DNA from: an uncultured Aliiroseovarius sp.
GTDB lineage: Bacteria > Pseudomonadota > Alphaproteobacteria > Rhodobacterales > Rhodobacteraceae
NCBI RefSeq assembly: GCF_947492455.1
Contig: NZ_CANLNB010000003.1
Coordinates: forward strand, 496,001 to 560,000
Length of the DNA: 64,000 nt
Direction: 5' to 3'
Part shown: positions 26,049 to 34,681 of the stretch, one piece after another
Position numbering within the stretch: the first letter of the stretch is position 1
Layout of the letters: each line of letters opens with the position of its first letter
Position numbers and translations under genes: made by a program
The notes under the pieces: model-generated
The model's input: the letters and a program-made list of their open reading frames with translations, nothing else
What the model was told of the DNA's origin: nothing
Database searches by the model: none

Positions 26049-26087
26049 TTCGACCGAAGATATGGGGCAGGCGAACCCGCCCGATGA

Positions 26088-26456
26088 TCAATCCGCGCGC
26101 GGCGGGGTCAGGCTTTCGTCGGTGTTGACCGGCGGCAGCAGGTTGCTGACATCCGGAACCGCAGGCGCGGTTTCGCCTTCAGCGGCAGGGGCCTCAAGAC
26201 CCAGCGCATCCACGACCGAGCTATCAGCCGAATTCTTTGCCGAAATAATCGTCAGCGAGATCGAGGTGATCAGGAACGCAATCGCAAAACCCCAGGTCAG
26301 TTTGCCCAAGGCCGTTGCCGCACCACGTGCCGACATAACGCCGCCACCACCGCCGCCACCAATGCCAAGGCCACCGCCCTCAGAGCGCTGCAAAAGCACG
26401 ATCCCGATCAGCCCAAGGGCCAGGATCAGGTGAATGACGAGGATGACGTTTTCCAT
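26088..26456 (-). CDS. secG: Preprotein translocase subunit SecG
   Basis: SecG is the small accessory subunit of the SecYEG protein channel. The 122-residue protein has two membrane segments (about residues 3-22 and 55-75) joined by the typical glycine-rich loop RSEGGGLGIGGG. The C-terminal tail of about 40 residues is acidic and rich in Ala and Pro. The ATG at 26456 (MENVILVIHLI) is chosen because it starts the first membrane segment; the frame is open upstream but that part has no resemblance to SecG. It is divergent from purA. Confidence 0.92.
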   Translation of the reverse strand: MENVILVIHLILALGLIGIVLLQRSEGGGLGIGGGGGGGVMSARGAATALGKLTWGFAIAFLITSISLTIISAKNSADSSVVDALGLEAPAAEGETAPAVPDVSNLLPPVNTDESLTPPRAD

Positions 26457-26639
26457 ATGGGGCGCTTCCCGTGGTTTGGGTTCGTTCGATCTGCCGGGGT
26501 ATGTAGGCGAAAAGAACGCAGGGTGCAAGCCGCAGCAGGAAGGATCGCGACCTTTCTGCATTCGCAGCAATTACACCTTTCGCTGGGGAAGATGTGCCGC
26601 TATACCGGGCCGGGTTTTCTTTGAGATAGGAAAAAGACC

Positions 26640-27935
26640 ATGGCCAATGTCGTTGTCGTAGGCGCCCAGTGGGGCGATGAAGGAAAAGGTAAGATCGTTG
26701 ACTGGCTCAGCGAACGTGCCGATGTGATCTGCCGGTTCCAAGGGGGGCACAATGCGGGCCATACTCTTGTTATTGACGGAGCGGTTTATAAGCTGCACGC
26801 GCTGCCCTCGGGTGTTGTGCGCGGTGGCAAGCTGAGCGTGATCGGCAACGGGGTCGTGCTGGACCCGTGGAACCTGCTGAAAGAGATCGAAACGGTGACC
26901 GCGCAAGGCGTTGATATTTCGCCGGAAACGCTGATGATCGCGGAAAACACGCCGCTGATCCTGCCGTTCCACGGCGAACTTGACCGCGCCCGTGAAGAGG
27001 CCGCGTCGAAAGGCACCAAGATCGGCACCACCGGTCGCGGCATTGGTCCGTGCTATGAAGATAAAGTCGGTCGTCGCGCCATTCGCGTCGCCGATCTGGC
27101 AGACGATGCCACGCTTGAGGCCCGCGTTGACCGCGCGCTGCAGCACCACGATCCGCTGCGCAAAGGTCTGGGCATCGAGCCGATCGACCGCGACGCGCTG
27201 ATCGCACAGTTGAAAGAGGTCGCGCCCGCGATCCTGAAATTCGCCGCCCCCGTCTGGAAAGTGCTGAATGAAAAGCGCAAATCCGGCAAGCGGATCCTGT
27301 TTGAAGGTGCGCAGGGCGCGCTTCTGGACATCGATTTCGGCACCTATCCCTTCGTGACCTCCTCGAACGTGATCGCAGGTCAGGCCGCTACGGGTGTCGG
27401 CATCGGTCCGGGCTCGATCGACTATGTTCTGGGCATCGTAAAAGCCTACACCACCCGCGTGGGCGAAGGCCCGTTCCCGACCGAACTGGACGACGATGAT
27501 GGTCAGCGTCTGGGCGAGCGTGGGCACGAGTTCGGCACCACCACGGGCCGCAAGCGCCGTTGTGGCTGGTTCGATGCGGCTCTGGTCCGCCAGACTTGCG
27601 CAACCTCGGGCGTGACCGGGATCTCGTTGACGAAACTGGACGTTCTGGATGGGTTCGAAACCCTGAAAATTTGCGTGGGTTATGAACTGGACGGCGAGCG
27701 TATGGACTACCTTCCCACCGCAGCCGATCAGCAAGCCCGTTGTACGCCGATTTATGAAGAGATGCCGGGTTGGTCGGAATCGACCGAAGGCGCACGTAGC
27801 TGGAATGATCTGCCCGCCAACGCGATTAAATACGTCAAGCGCGTGGAAGAGCTGATCGAGTGCCCCGTGGCGCTTCTGTCCACAAGCCCGGAACGGGACG
27901 ACACCATTCTGGTGACCGACCCGTTCGCGGATTGA
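26640..27935 (+). CDS. purA: Adenylosuccinate synthase
   Basis: PurA joins IMP and aspartate using GTP, the first committed step to AMP. The 431-residue protein begins [14 protein letters not shown], the P-loop of the family, and contains [11 protein letters not shown], the IMP-binding Asn and catalytic His region, and [10 protein letters not shown] divergent promoter region of 183 bases separates it from secG. The DUF2842 gene follows after 4 bases. Confidence 0.97.
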   Translation: MANVVVVGAQWGDEGKGKIVDWLSERADVICRFQGGHNAGHTLVIDGAVYKLHALPSGVVRGGKLSVIGNGVVLDPWNLLKEIETVTAQGVDISPETLMIAENTPLILPFHGELDRAREEAASKGTKIGTTGRGIGPCYEDKVGRRAIRVADLADDATLEARVDRALQHHDPLRKGLGIEPIDRDALIAQLKEVAPAILKFAAPVWKVLNEKRKSGKRILFEGAQGALLDIDFGTYPFVTSSNVIAGQAATGVGIGPGSIDYVLGIVKAYTTRVGEGPFPTELDDDDGQRLGERGHEFGTTTGRKRRCGWFDAALVRQTCATSGVTGISLTKLDVLDGFETLKICVGYELDGERMDYLPTAADQQARCTPIYEEMPGWSESTEGARSWNDLPANAIKYVKRVEELIECPVALLSTSPERDDTILVTDPFAD

Positions 27936-27939
27936 TCTG

Positions 27940-28221
27940 ATGGCGCTGGGATATAAGGCCCGCAAGCGACTGGCACTTCTGGTGCTGGTCGTCGGGCTGC
28001 CGGCCTACATCATCGCGGCGGTCTTTGTGGTAAGCCTGTTTGACCGCCCACCGATCTGGCTGGAGTTCATCATCTACGCGGCGCTTGGCTTTTTGTGGAT
28101 GGTGCCCTTGAAGCAGGTGTTTTTGGGGGTCGGTAAGGCGGATCCGGACGAGGATGAAGCCAACTATCCCCATGATCCCGCAGGGAAATATGCCCTGAAA
28201 GACAAAGACGATAACGCATAA
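27940..28221 (+). CDS. DUF2842 family membrane protein
   Basis: A 93-residue protein with two membrane segments (about residues 10-30 and 38-58) of family DUF2842, found mainly in Rhodobacterales and related orders. Features include the start MALGYKARKRLALL and the loop FDRPPIWLEFIIYA, then GVGKADPDED after the second segment. Its function is unknown. It starts 4 bases after purA, so it is probably co-transcribed with it. Confidence 0.85.
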   Translation: MALGYKARKRLALLVLVVGLPAYIIAAVFVVSLFDRPPIWLEFIIYAALGFLWMVPLKQVFLGVGKADPDEDEANYPHDPAGKYALKDKDDNA

Positions 28222-28248
28222 AAAAGGCCCCGGATCGGGGCCTTTTTT
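28219..28248. terminator. Bidirectional rho-independent terminator
   Basis: AAAAAAGGCCCCG and CGGGGCCTTTTTT form a symmetrical stem with A and T runs on both sides. It ends purA-DUF2842 on the forward strand and the 638-residue gene on the reverse strand. Confidence 0.9.
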
Positions 28249-28268
28249 GTGTCCAGTGCTTGATGCGA

Positions 28269-30185
28269 TCAGGCGGTTTGCAGACCGCCCTGAGCAACAG
28301 CGGCGTCTGCGCTGGTCAGCGCATAGCAGCCCTGCGCCACTTTGATGATCTCGCCTTCGCGCAGAAGACGGCCAAAGGCGCGCAGCGCATCCTCGCGCGA
28401 AATCCCGCCGGGAACACCCAGCTTCGTCACCAGTTTCACCAGCTGCGGGCGGTGGAAATGCGACTGGCCCGACGTTTGCGTCACAAAGGACGCTGCGGCG
28501 CGCAGATAGCCCTCGGTGTCATTGTGGTCGATATGGGCGGCGAACGCTGTAAAGGCGGTCAGATCGGCAGTTGTGGCAACAACCGGCTCTGCATCCGGAT
28601 CAGCGTCGGTGGCGTCCGGGTTCTTACGGTGAGTGCTGATGTTGACGCGGCGCGGACGCACGAGGCGGTCACGCGGTGCGGTAACCGATGCGTCTTGCTC
28701 GGTGTCGGTGTCTTTGACGCGCTGTTCGGAAATCAGCACCAAGGGAGAGGTGCGCTGAGGTTCCGGCGTTTTCGGTGCCGTCGCCTCTGGGCTTGGCGCC
28801 TTGACGGCCTTTGCCAGATCGCTGCGATAGGGCGACTTCTGCTCTTCTTCGGTGCCCTCCACCGGACCCGTAGCCTTGTCGGCGCGGGTTGCCTGAACCG
28901 CAGCTTTCAGGTGGCTGATCGAGCTACGGCGACGCGAAGCATCCTGATTGTCCATCTGTGTGTTGGTTTCGGCCAAAATGCGGTCCAACGCGCTATCGTC
29001 GCGTGCAGCTTCTTGTTCGTCAAAGACCTGTGCGCGACGCTCGCGGCGGGCATCCATGCGGCTTTCGGCTTCCATCGTCGACAGCAGCGCTTCGATTTCG
29101 CTGTGCAGCTCGCTGCGCGGGGCGTTGTCCGCGATGTCGCTGGTGATGTCATCTGAAACCTTGGTCGACACTTCCTGTACGGCGACGCGCAGGGAATCGT
29201 CCAGCGGGAGGGGCGGTAGCGGTGCAATCGACGCAAACGCGGATTTCAGCGACGGAGCGGGCTCGGCCTGTGCTTCAAGGTCCGCGCGCGTTTCGGCTTC
29301 GGCCTGTGCCAGCTCGGCGGCCAGATCGGCCTCTTGCTCGGCGGTCAATGCAGCATCCGAGTGGATCTCGGTCGCGTCTTCGATGCTGTCGCTTGTGGGC
29401 GTGTTGGTCTGCGAGACGACGACGTTTTCCTCGCCGTCGCTGCGGCGCTTGCGTTTGACACGCAGCACGCGCGAGACATTGCTGGCTTCAGTGCGACCCG
29501 TGTCCTCGACCGGGGGGGCAACAACGGCAGCCTCCTCGGGGGTGCCCGGTGCACCATCGTCATTCATCGCAATCTGATCTTTCACGCGCTGACGCTTGGC
29601 GTCGCGATCTGCGGTTTCCGAGACAGCCTCTTTTTCCGCTTCTGCATCCGGCGACAGAGCATGGTTGGTGATCAGCGCATCAAACTCGTCCAAATCTTCC
29701 AGATCCGTCAGTTCTGAATTTGCAGCCCCAGCGGCATGCTCGTCTTCCAGATACTCGTCTGCGATCTGCGCGTCGTCCAGCGCAGCCGCCCGTAGACGAG
29801 ACAGTTTCGACAGCGCGTCATCTTCGTTCAGATCGTGCGCGGCACCGTTGTCGTCTTCGCGTTCGTCGACCTGCGCGGTCATCGTGGCCACCTTGGCTGG
29901 CGCATCGTCCGACTGCGGTTTCAGGTCTTCGGCGCTTTGGCGCAGGATAATGCCCTGATCTTCGATTTCGGCATCAACCTGTTTCAGCGATTCACGCTCG
30001 GCGATTTTGTGCAGGACAGAGGTATCCGGCGCGACAGGCTCGGCGCCGAACGAGCGGTCTTGTTCGGCCAGACCGCGGAAATAATCGGCGATCGATTTCA
30101 TCGCGCCGAACGGATCATCAAATCCTTCCAGCGTGCAGGAAAACGTGCCATAGGAAACCGTGAGGATCTTGTTGTTGTTAACCAT
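28269..30185 (-). CDS. 638-residue acidic protein of unknown function (conserved N- and C-terminal modules)
   Basis: The protein has three parts. Residues 1 to about 65 look ordered (VSYGTFSCTLEGFDDPFGAM, then IADYFRGLAEQDRSFGAEP). A long middle of about 490 residues is very rich in Asp, Glu and Ala, with scattered basic patches such as RVKRKRRSDGEE, and is probably disordered or partly coiled. The last 80 residues (FHRPQLVKLVTKL, then ISREDALRAFGRLLREGEI) look like a winged-helix fold. There is no signal peptide or membrane segment. I recall similar proteins in other roseobacters, always unnamed. The winged helix suggests a DNA or protein contact; nothing more can be said. It is divergent from thiN and ends at a bidirectional terminator. 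Confidence 0.8.
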   Translation of the reverse strand: MVNNNKILTVSYGTFSCTLEGFDDPFGAMKSIADYFRGLAEQDRSFGAEPVAPDTSVLHKIAERESLKQVDAEIEDQGIILRQSAEDLKPQSDDAPAKVATMTAQVDEREDDNGAAHDLNEDDALSKLSRLRAAALDDAQIADEYLEDEHAAGAANSELTDLEDLDEFDALITNHALSPDAEAEKEAVSETADRDAKRQRVKDQIAMNDDGAPGTPEEAAVVAPPVEDTGRTEASNVSRVLRVKRKRRSDGEENVVVSQTNTPTSDSIEDATEIHSDAALTAEQEADLAAELAQAEAETRADLEAQAEPAPSLKSAFASIAPLPPLPLDDSLRVAVQEVSTKVSDDITSDIADNAPRSELHSEIEALLSTMEAESRMDARRERRAQVFDEQEAARDDSALDRILAETNTQMDNQDASRRRSSISHLKAAVQATRADKATGPVEGTEEEQKSPYRSDLAKAVKAPSPEATAPKTPEPQRTSPLVLISEQRVKDTDTEQDASVTAPRDRLVRPRRVNISTHRKNPDATDADPDAEPVVATTADLTAFTAFAAHIDHNDTEGYLRAAASFVTQTSGQSHFHRPQLVKLVTKLGVPGGISREDALRAFGRLLREGEIIKVAQGCYALTSADAAVAQGGLQTA

Positions 30186-30329
30186 TAATAATTCACCTTC
30201 TCAACCAGAACGACGACAACGATACATTTAACTATAGTGATGCTTAAATTGCGCAAAAGCGCGATGTGGTTGGTATTTTTATGTGTCGGAAATGTGGCAA
30301 TAATGTGGAGAGGGGCCGGAATACAAACC

Positions 30330-31013
30330 ATGAGTTGTCAAGTTCTACGTCTGGATGAAGGGGTTACGTTGCTGGGCGGAGGTCAAGCTTCGCCAAAAGA
30401 CATCGCGGAATCGTTAAGGGTGGCGCCAAATCTGTTTGGCGTTGACGGCGGCGCCAACCGCGCGGTGGCGCTGGGCCTTGATATCATTGGGGTTTCTGGT
30501 GACTTCGATTCGATCAGCGACGCAACGCGTGCAGAGCTTGATCCTTCGATCCTGATCGAGACGCCGGATCAGAATCGAACGGATTTCGACAAGGCACTCG
30601 ACTTGGTCGACGCCCCAGTGATCTTGTGTACAGGCTTTACCGGAAAACGCATGGACCATCAGCTGGCCTGCTATTGCGTTTTGGTCCGTCAGGCCGGGAA
30701 ACCGGCAATTCTTCTAGGCGAAGAAGACATCTGTTTTCACCTGTCCCAAAAGGTCACACTGGACCTGCCCGCAGGCACGCGCCTGTCGCTGTTTCCGATG
30801 GCCCGCGTGATCGCGAATTGCACCGGATTGCGCTGGCCCGTCGAGAATTTGGAGTTCGCGCCTTGGGGACAGATCGGCACCTCGAACGAGGTGACAGACG
30901 GCCCTGTCACCCTGTCCGCCAAAGGCGAGGGGCTTTTGGTGATCCTGCCTCGCGCGTACCTGCAACAGGCCGTGCGGGTGCTGTGGCAGGGCGACCCGGC
31001 GCGCTGCCCCTAG
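30330..31013 (+). CDS. Thiamine diphosphokinase
   Basis: This enzyme pyrophosphorylates thiamine to make the cofactor thiamine diphosphate. The 227-residue protein has the family motifs FGVDGGANRAVALG, GVSGDFDSI, NRTDFDKAL and GFTGKRMDHQLA, which hold the Mg-ATP and thiamine sites. I chose the ATG at 30330; the frame is open about 90 bases upstream, but that stretch is AT-rich promoter-like sequence and encodes nothing like the family. The gene is convergent with L-serine dehydratase, whose stop lies 18 bases away. Confidence 0.9.
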   Translation: MSCQVLRLDEGVTLLGGGQASPKDIAESLRVAPNLFGVDGGANRAVALGLDIIGVSGDFDSISDATRAELDPSILIETPDQNRTDFDKALDLVDAPVILCTGFTGKRMDHQLACYCVLVRQAGKPAILLGEEDICFHLSQKVTLDLPAGTRLSLFPMARVIANCTGLRWPVENLEFAPWGQIGTSNEVTDGPVTLSAKGEGLLVILPRAYLQQAVRVLWQGDPARCP

Positions 31014-31031
31014 GCCCGGAACGTCTGGCGA

Positions 31032-32411
31032 TCAGCAGTTCGGAACGTTGACCGCCAGACCGCCCAATGAGGTCTCTTTGTACTTTTCCATCATGTCCTG
31101 ACCGGTCTCGAACATCGTTTTGATGCAGGCGTCCAGCGGGACCAAATGGGTGCCATCACCACGCAGGGCAAGAGATGCGGCAGATACTGCTTTGATCGCG
31201 CCCAGACCATTGCGTTCAATACACGGCACCTGCACCAGTCCGCGCACTGGGTCGCAGGTCAGGCCAAGATGGTGTTCCAGTGCGATTTCCGCCGCATTTT
31301 CCACCTGTTCAGGTGTCCCGCCCATCACGGCACACAGGCCGGCAGCGGCCATTGCGCTGGCGGAACCGACTTCGGCCTGACAGCCTGCTTCCGCACCCGA
31401 GATCGACGCGTTGTGCTTGACGATGGCGCCGATGGCCGAGGCCGTCAGCAGGAAATCGTGAATGCGCGATGCTGATGCCCCCGGCACGTGGTTCAGCCAG
31501 TAATAGACCACCGCAGGCAACACGCCCGCTGCGCCATTGGTCGGGCTGGTGACAACCTGTCCGCCCGCGGCGTTTTCCTCGTTTACCGCCATCGCATAGA
31601 CGCTCATCCAATCGTTGATCGTGTGCGGGGCGGTCAGGTTCAGGCCTTGCTCAGCGATTAGACTATCATAGATGGCTTTGGCGCGGCGCTTGACCATCAA
31701 GCCGCCGGGCAGAATGCCATCTTTCGTCAACCCGCGCTCGATGCAGTTCTGCATGACCTCCCAGATCCGATCCAGCTTTTCGGCCAAGCTTGCGGGGCCC
31801 ATATGCACCAGCTCGTTGGCGCGTTTCATGTCCGCGATGCTCTTGCCCGAGGCCTTCGCCATCTCAAGCATCTGCACGGCGTTTTCAAACGGGTAGGGAT
31901 GAATTTTCGCATCTTGCGCGTCTAGCTTGGCTTCTTGCGCCTGCTCGGCCTCGGTCACGACGAACCCGCCGCCGATCGAATAATAGGTCTCGCGCACCAC
32001 AACGTCGCCTTGCGCATCGGTGGCCATCAGCTGCATGCCGTTGGCGTGACCGGGCAGGGGGTGGTCATAGTCGAAAATCAGGTCGGTTTGGGGCGCGAAT
32101 TTCAGCGTGCCTAGACCGTCAGGCGACACAGTGCCAGTTGCCTCGATATCCGCCAACGCGGCCTCGGCCTTGGCGTGGTCATAGCTGTCGGGCAGGAAGC
32201 CCGCGAGGCCCAGAATGGTCGCACGGTCGGTCGCGTGGCCGACGCCGGTAAAGGCAAGCGAGCCATGCAGCGAGGCCTTCAACCCATGCACCTGGAAGGG
32301 CTGTTCACGCAGCAATTCCAAAAAGCGGGCACCCGCAACCATTGGCCCCATCGTGTGGGACGAACTGGGGCCGACCCCGACTTTGAACATGTCGAATACA
32401 GACAGGAACAT
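31032..32411 (-). CDS. sdaA: L-serine ammonia-lyase (iron-sulfur type)
   Basis: This enzyme deaminates L-serine to pyruvate with an oxygen-sensitive 4Fe-4S cluster. The 459-residue single chain combines the beta domain ([19 protein letters not shown] at the N terminus) and the catalytic alpha domain. Cluster cysteines are visible in [19 protein letters not shown] and QVPCIERN. Single-chain length matches the E. coli SdaA type. No regulator is adjacent. Confidence 0.95.
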   Translation of the reverse strand: MFLSVFDMFKVGVGPSSSHTMGPMVAGARFLELLREQPFQVHGLKASLHGSLAFTGVGHATDRATILGLAGFLPDSYDHAKAEAALADIEATGTVSPDGLGTLKFAPQTDLIFDYDHPLPGHANGMQLMATDAQGDVVVRETYYSIGGGFVVTEAEQAQEAKLDAQDAKIHPYPFENAVQMLEMAKASGKSIADMKRANELVHMGPASLAEKLDRIWEVMQNCIERGLTKDGILPGGLMVKRRAKAIYDSLIAEQGLNLTAPHTINDWMSVYAMAVNEENAAGGQVVTSPTNGAAGVLPAVVYYWLNHVPGASASRIHDFLLTASAIGAIVKHNASISGAEAGCQAEVGSASAMAAAGLCAVMGGTPEQVENAAEIALEHHLGLTCDPVRGLVQVPCIERNGLGAIKAVSAASLALRGDGTHLVPLDACIKTMFETGQDMMEKYKETSLGGLAVNVPNC

Positions 32412-32504
32412 TTTGACCTCGCTTGGTTACATCAGACCATTGTGCGGATTTTCCGCAAGTAGGTGCGTGAAAAAGCGACAGTTTTTACGCCAATCGCGTT
32501 CCGG

Positions 32505-32858
32505 TCAATCCGGGCGGGTTAGAATGAACGCGGCCCCCGCCCCCATCAGCAGCACTTGCGCCAGCACCACCCACCACGGAGCGCTCAGGATTAGCGAGAG
32601 GACAAGGACCAGCGCCATCATGCTGGTGGCAAGCGTTTTGGCCCGGCGCGAGATCGCACCACGCTCTTCCCAGTCGCGGATAGCAGGGCCGAAATGGGCG
32701 TGGTCAATCAACCACGCACGGGCGCGCGGGCTGCTGTTGCCAAAGGCAAAAGCCGCGACCAGCAGAAAGGGCGTGGTCGGCAGCACGGGCAGAATAACCC
32801 CGAGAAGGCCAAGCGCCACGGCGCACCACCCAAGCGTGAGATAGAAAACCTTGCCCAT
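32505..32858 (-). CDS. DUF454 (YbaN) family membrane protein
   Basis: A 117-residue inner-membrane protein of the DUF454/YbaN family with three or four hydrophobic segments. The family marks are LGVILPVLPTTPFLLVAAF and the soluble loop with HAHFGPAIRDWEERGAIS. I used the ATG at 32858 (MGKVFYLTLGW), which gives the family N terminus, although the frame is open upstream. Function unknown. It lies 65 bases past the stop of the glutathione transferase gene. Confidence 0.87.
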   Translation of the reverse strand: MGKVFYLTLGWCAVALGLLGVILPVLPTTPFLLVAAFAFGNSSPRARAWLIDHAHFGPAIRDWEERGAISRRAKTLATSMMALVLVLSLILSAPWWVVLAQVLLMGAGAAFILTRPD

Positions 32859-32923
32859 GTCCTGCGCCCATATTGCTGTCCCGACAGTCTCAGATGCCAG
32901 AAGGGGATTGTCCAGATGGCGCC

Positions 32924-33607
32924 TTACAGCGCCACCCCTTCCGGCGGATTGGCAGGCGAGGGGTTGCTGAGCGGCGTCTCGCCCAATCCCTCGGCGATCA
33001 TCGCCGCCTGCATCGCTGGGCGGGCTTCGATCCGCGTGGCGAGGGATCGTAGGCGCGGCCAGTTGTCGAGCACGAACCACGGCTCGTCCCGCAGATACAG
33101 TGCAAACCAGCGCAGGGGCGTGGCGACGTAATAGTCCAAGGCGGTCGGTGCCTCGTCGCCAAACCAGTCATGCCCTTCGCCCAGCAGCGCCTCGTAGCGA
33201 TCCAGATGTCCTTGCAGTCGCTTGGCCACGATGCGGCGGTGGTCGTCTGCAGGTCCAGCTGTGAACCGCTCGGCATAGAAATGCTGGCGCAAATCCATCT
33301 GCAGACCATTCGACGCCACCATCATCCACGACAGGAATGCCCCACGATCCGGGCTGTCCGCAGCAGGCGCCAGCCGCCCCGCGCGATCACAAAGCCAGAG
33401 CAGGATGGCTGCAGTTTCAAAGACCACCCCATGCGGGGTCTCGAGCGCCGGGATCGTCCCCATCGGATTGACCTTCAGATAGGCAGGGCTTTGCTGCGCA
33501 TTGCTGCCGCGGTCGACCAGAACGGTTTCATAGGGCTCGCCTAGTTCCTCCAGCACAAGCCGGATGATCAGAGAGGCGTTGTCGGGGGCGTAGTGAAGTC
33601 TCAACAT
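32924..33607 (-). CDS. Glutathione S-transferase family protein
   Basis: A 227-residue GST with an N-terminal thioredoxin-like domain (LHYAPDNASLIIRLVLEELG, then the cis-Pro region NPMGTIPALETP and FETAAIL) and a helical C-terminal domain. The likely active residue is the Ser in APDNAS, a beta/theta-type arrangement. The substrate cannot be told. I chose the ATG at 33607; a GTG 12 bases upstream is possible. It is divergent from rpiA. Glutathione reductase lies 1 kb away on the other strand, a loose thematic link only. Confidence 0.88.
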   Translation of the reverse strand: MLRLHYAPDNASLIIRLVLEELGEPYETVLVDRGSNAQQSPAYLKVNPMGTIPALETPHGVVFETAAILLWLCDRAGRLAPAADSPDRGAFLSWMMVASNGLQMDLRQHFYAERFTAGPADDHRRIVAKRLQGHLDRYEALLGEGHDWFGDEAPTALDYYVATPLRWFALYLRDEPWFVLDNWPRLRSLATRIEARPAMQAAMIAEGLGETPLSNPSPANPPEGVAL

Positions 33608-33736
33608 GGCGCGACACAATCAAATCCACAGCAATGTGACCAGAAAAAAGTTGCCGTTCTGGCTCGATACTCGCCAACGCGGGGTCCGCACCCTATAAAC
33701 TGCGCAACAGTTGTTTGGTTTGAGGGATTCGTTGTT

Positions 33737-34519
33737 ATGACCGCAGAACTTTCACCTATCGACACGGCCAAAAGCATTGCAGCGAAATATGCGGTGCAGT
33801 TCGTGGAAGATGGGATGAGCGTTGGGCTGGGGACCGGGTCGACATCGGCTTGGATGGTCAAATATCTTGGCGAACGCGTGCGCGAGGAAGGGCTGAATAT
33901 CGTCGGCGTGCCGACCAGCCGCCGTACTGCTGCACTGGCACAAGGGGCTGGCCTGCGGGTCTCGACATTGGACGAGGTCAAGTGGCTGGATGTGACCATT
34001 GACGGGACCGACGAATACGACGCCGATCTGACCCTGATCAAAGGGGGTGGCGGGGCGCTGTTGCATGAAAAGCTTGTGGCCTCGGCCTCGGACCGGATGA
34101 TCGTGATTGCGGACCAGTCAAAATCCGTAGCCCATCTTGGCGCGGTTCCCTTGCCGATCGAGGTCATTCCTTTCGGCCTGCAAACCACCCGCGCCACGGT
34201 CGAGGCGATGTTGGACGGGATGGATGTGCTGGGATGGGAAGCAGTGGTGCGGATGATCGATGACACGCCCTTTGTGACGGATGAAGGCAATCATATCATT
34301 GACTTGCACCTGAAACGGATCGGCGATCCGCGTCATCTTGCGCTTGCACTGAACCAAGTGCCGGGCGTGGTCGAGAACGGGCTGTTCATCGACATTTGCG
34401 ACATGGTGGTGTTGGGCCACGGCGACGGGCGGATCGAGGTGACGGACCTGACCGATGGCACTTTGAAAGAGGTGCAGGTGGAAACCGGGCAGGACGCCAA
34501 CATGTTTGCGGATCTCTGA
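33737..34519 (+). CDS. rpiA: Ribose-5-phosphate isomerase A
   Basis: RpiA interconverts ribose 5-phosphate and ribulose 5-phosphate in the pentose phosphate pathway. The 260-residue protein has the motifs VGLGTGSTSAWMV, TIDGTDEYDADL with the catalytic Asp region and IKGGGGALLHEK with the catalytic Glu and Lys. The ATG at 33737 (MTAELSPID) gives the family N terminus; the frame is open upstream through the promoter region. A 160-base gap with a 25-bp tandem repeat separates it from glutathione reductase. Confidence 0.96.
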   Translation: MTAELSPIDTAKSIAAKYAVQFVEDGMSVGLGTGSTSAWMVKYLGERVREEGLNIVGVPTSRRTAALAQGAGLRVSTLDEVKWLDVTIDGTDEYDADLTLIKGGGGALLHEKLVASASDRMIVIADQSKSVAHLGAVPLPIEVIPFGLQTTRATVEAMLDGMDVLGWEAVVRMIDDTPFVTDEGNHIIDLHLKRIGDPRHLALALNQVPGVVENGLFIDICDMVVLGHGDGRIEVTDLTDGTLKEVQVETGQDANMFADL

Positions 34520-34630
34520 TCGGGATCAGACGCGGAAACGTGATCAATGTGACAATTCTGGGGGTGGAAAGCCGCGTGCCAAGCCCCTAGCTTTCAGCGG
34601 ATGCAAACCCCGATGTGATGCGCACCCGAC

Positions 34631-34680
34631 CGGGTGGGACGTGAAAGGCAATGAACGGGTGGGACGTGAAAGGCAATGAA
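34631..34680 (+). repeat. 25-bp perfect tandem duplication over the gor ribosome site
   Basis: The 25 bases at 34631-34655 are repeated exactly at 34656-34680 (each begins CGGGTGGGACGTGAAAGGCA and ends ATGAA). Each copy carries AAAGG and an ATG. The first ATG (34651) opens a 14-codon frame that ends at 34695, out of frame with and overlapping the start of gor. Confidence 0.95.
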
Positions 34681-34681
34681 T

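Noticed and set aside
26571-27965. Open frame of 464 codons on the reverse strand
   Set aside because: Antisense to purA, a clear shadow.
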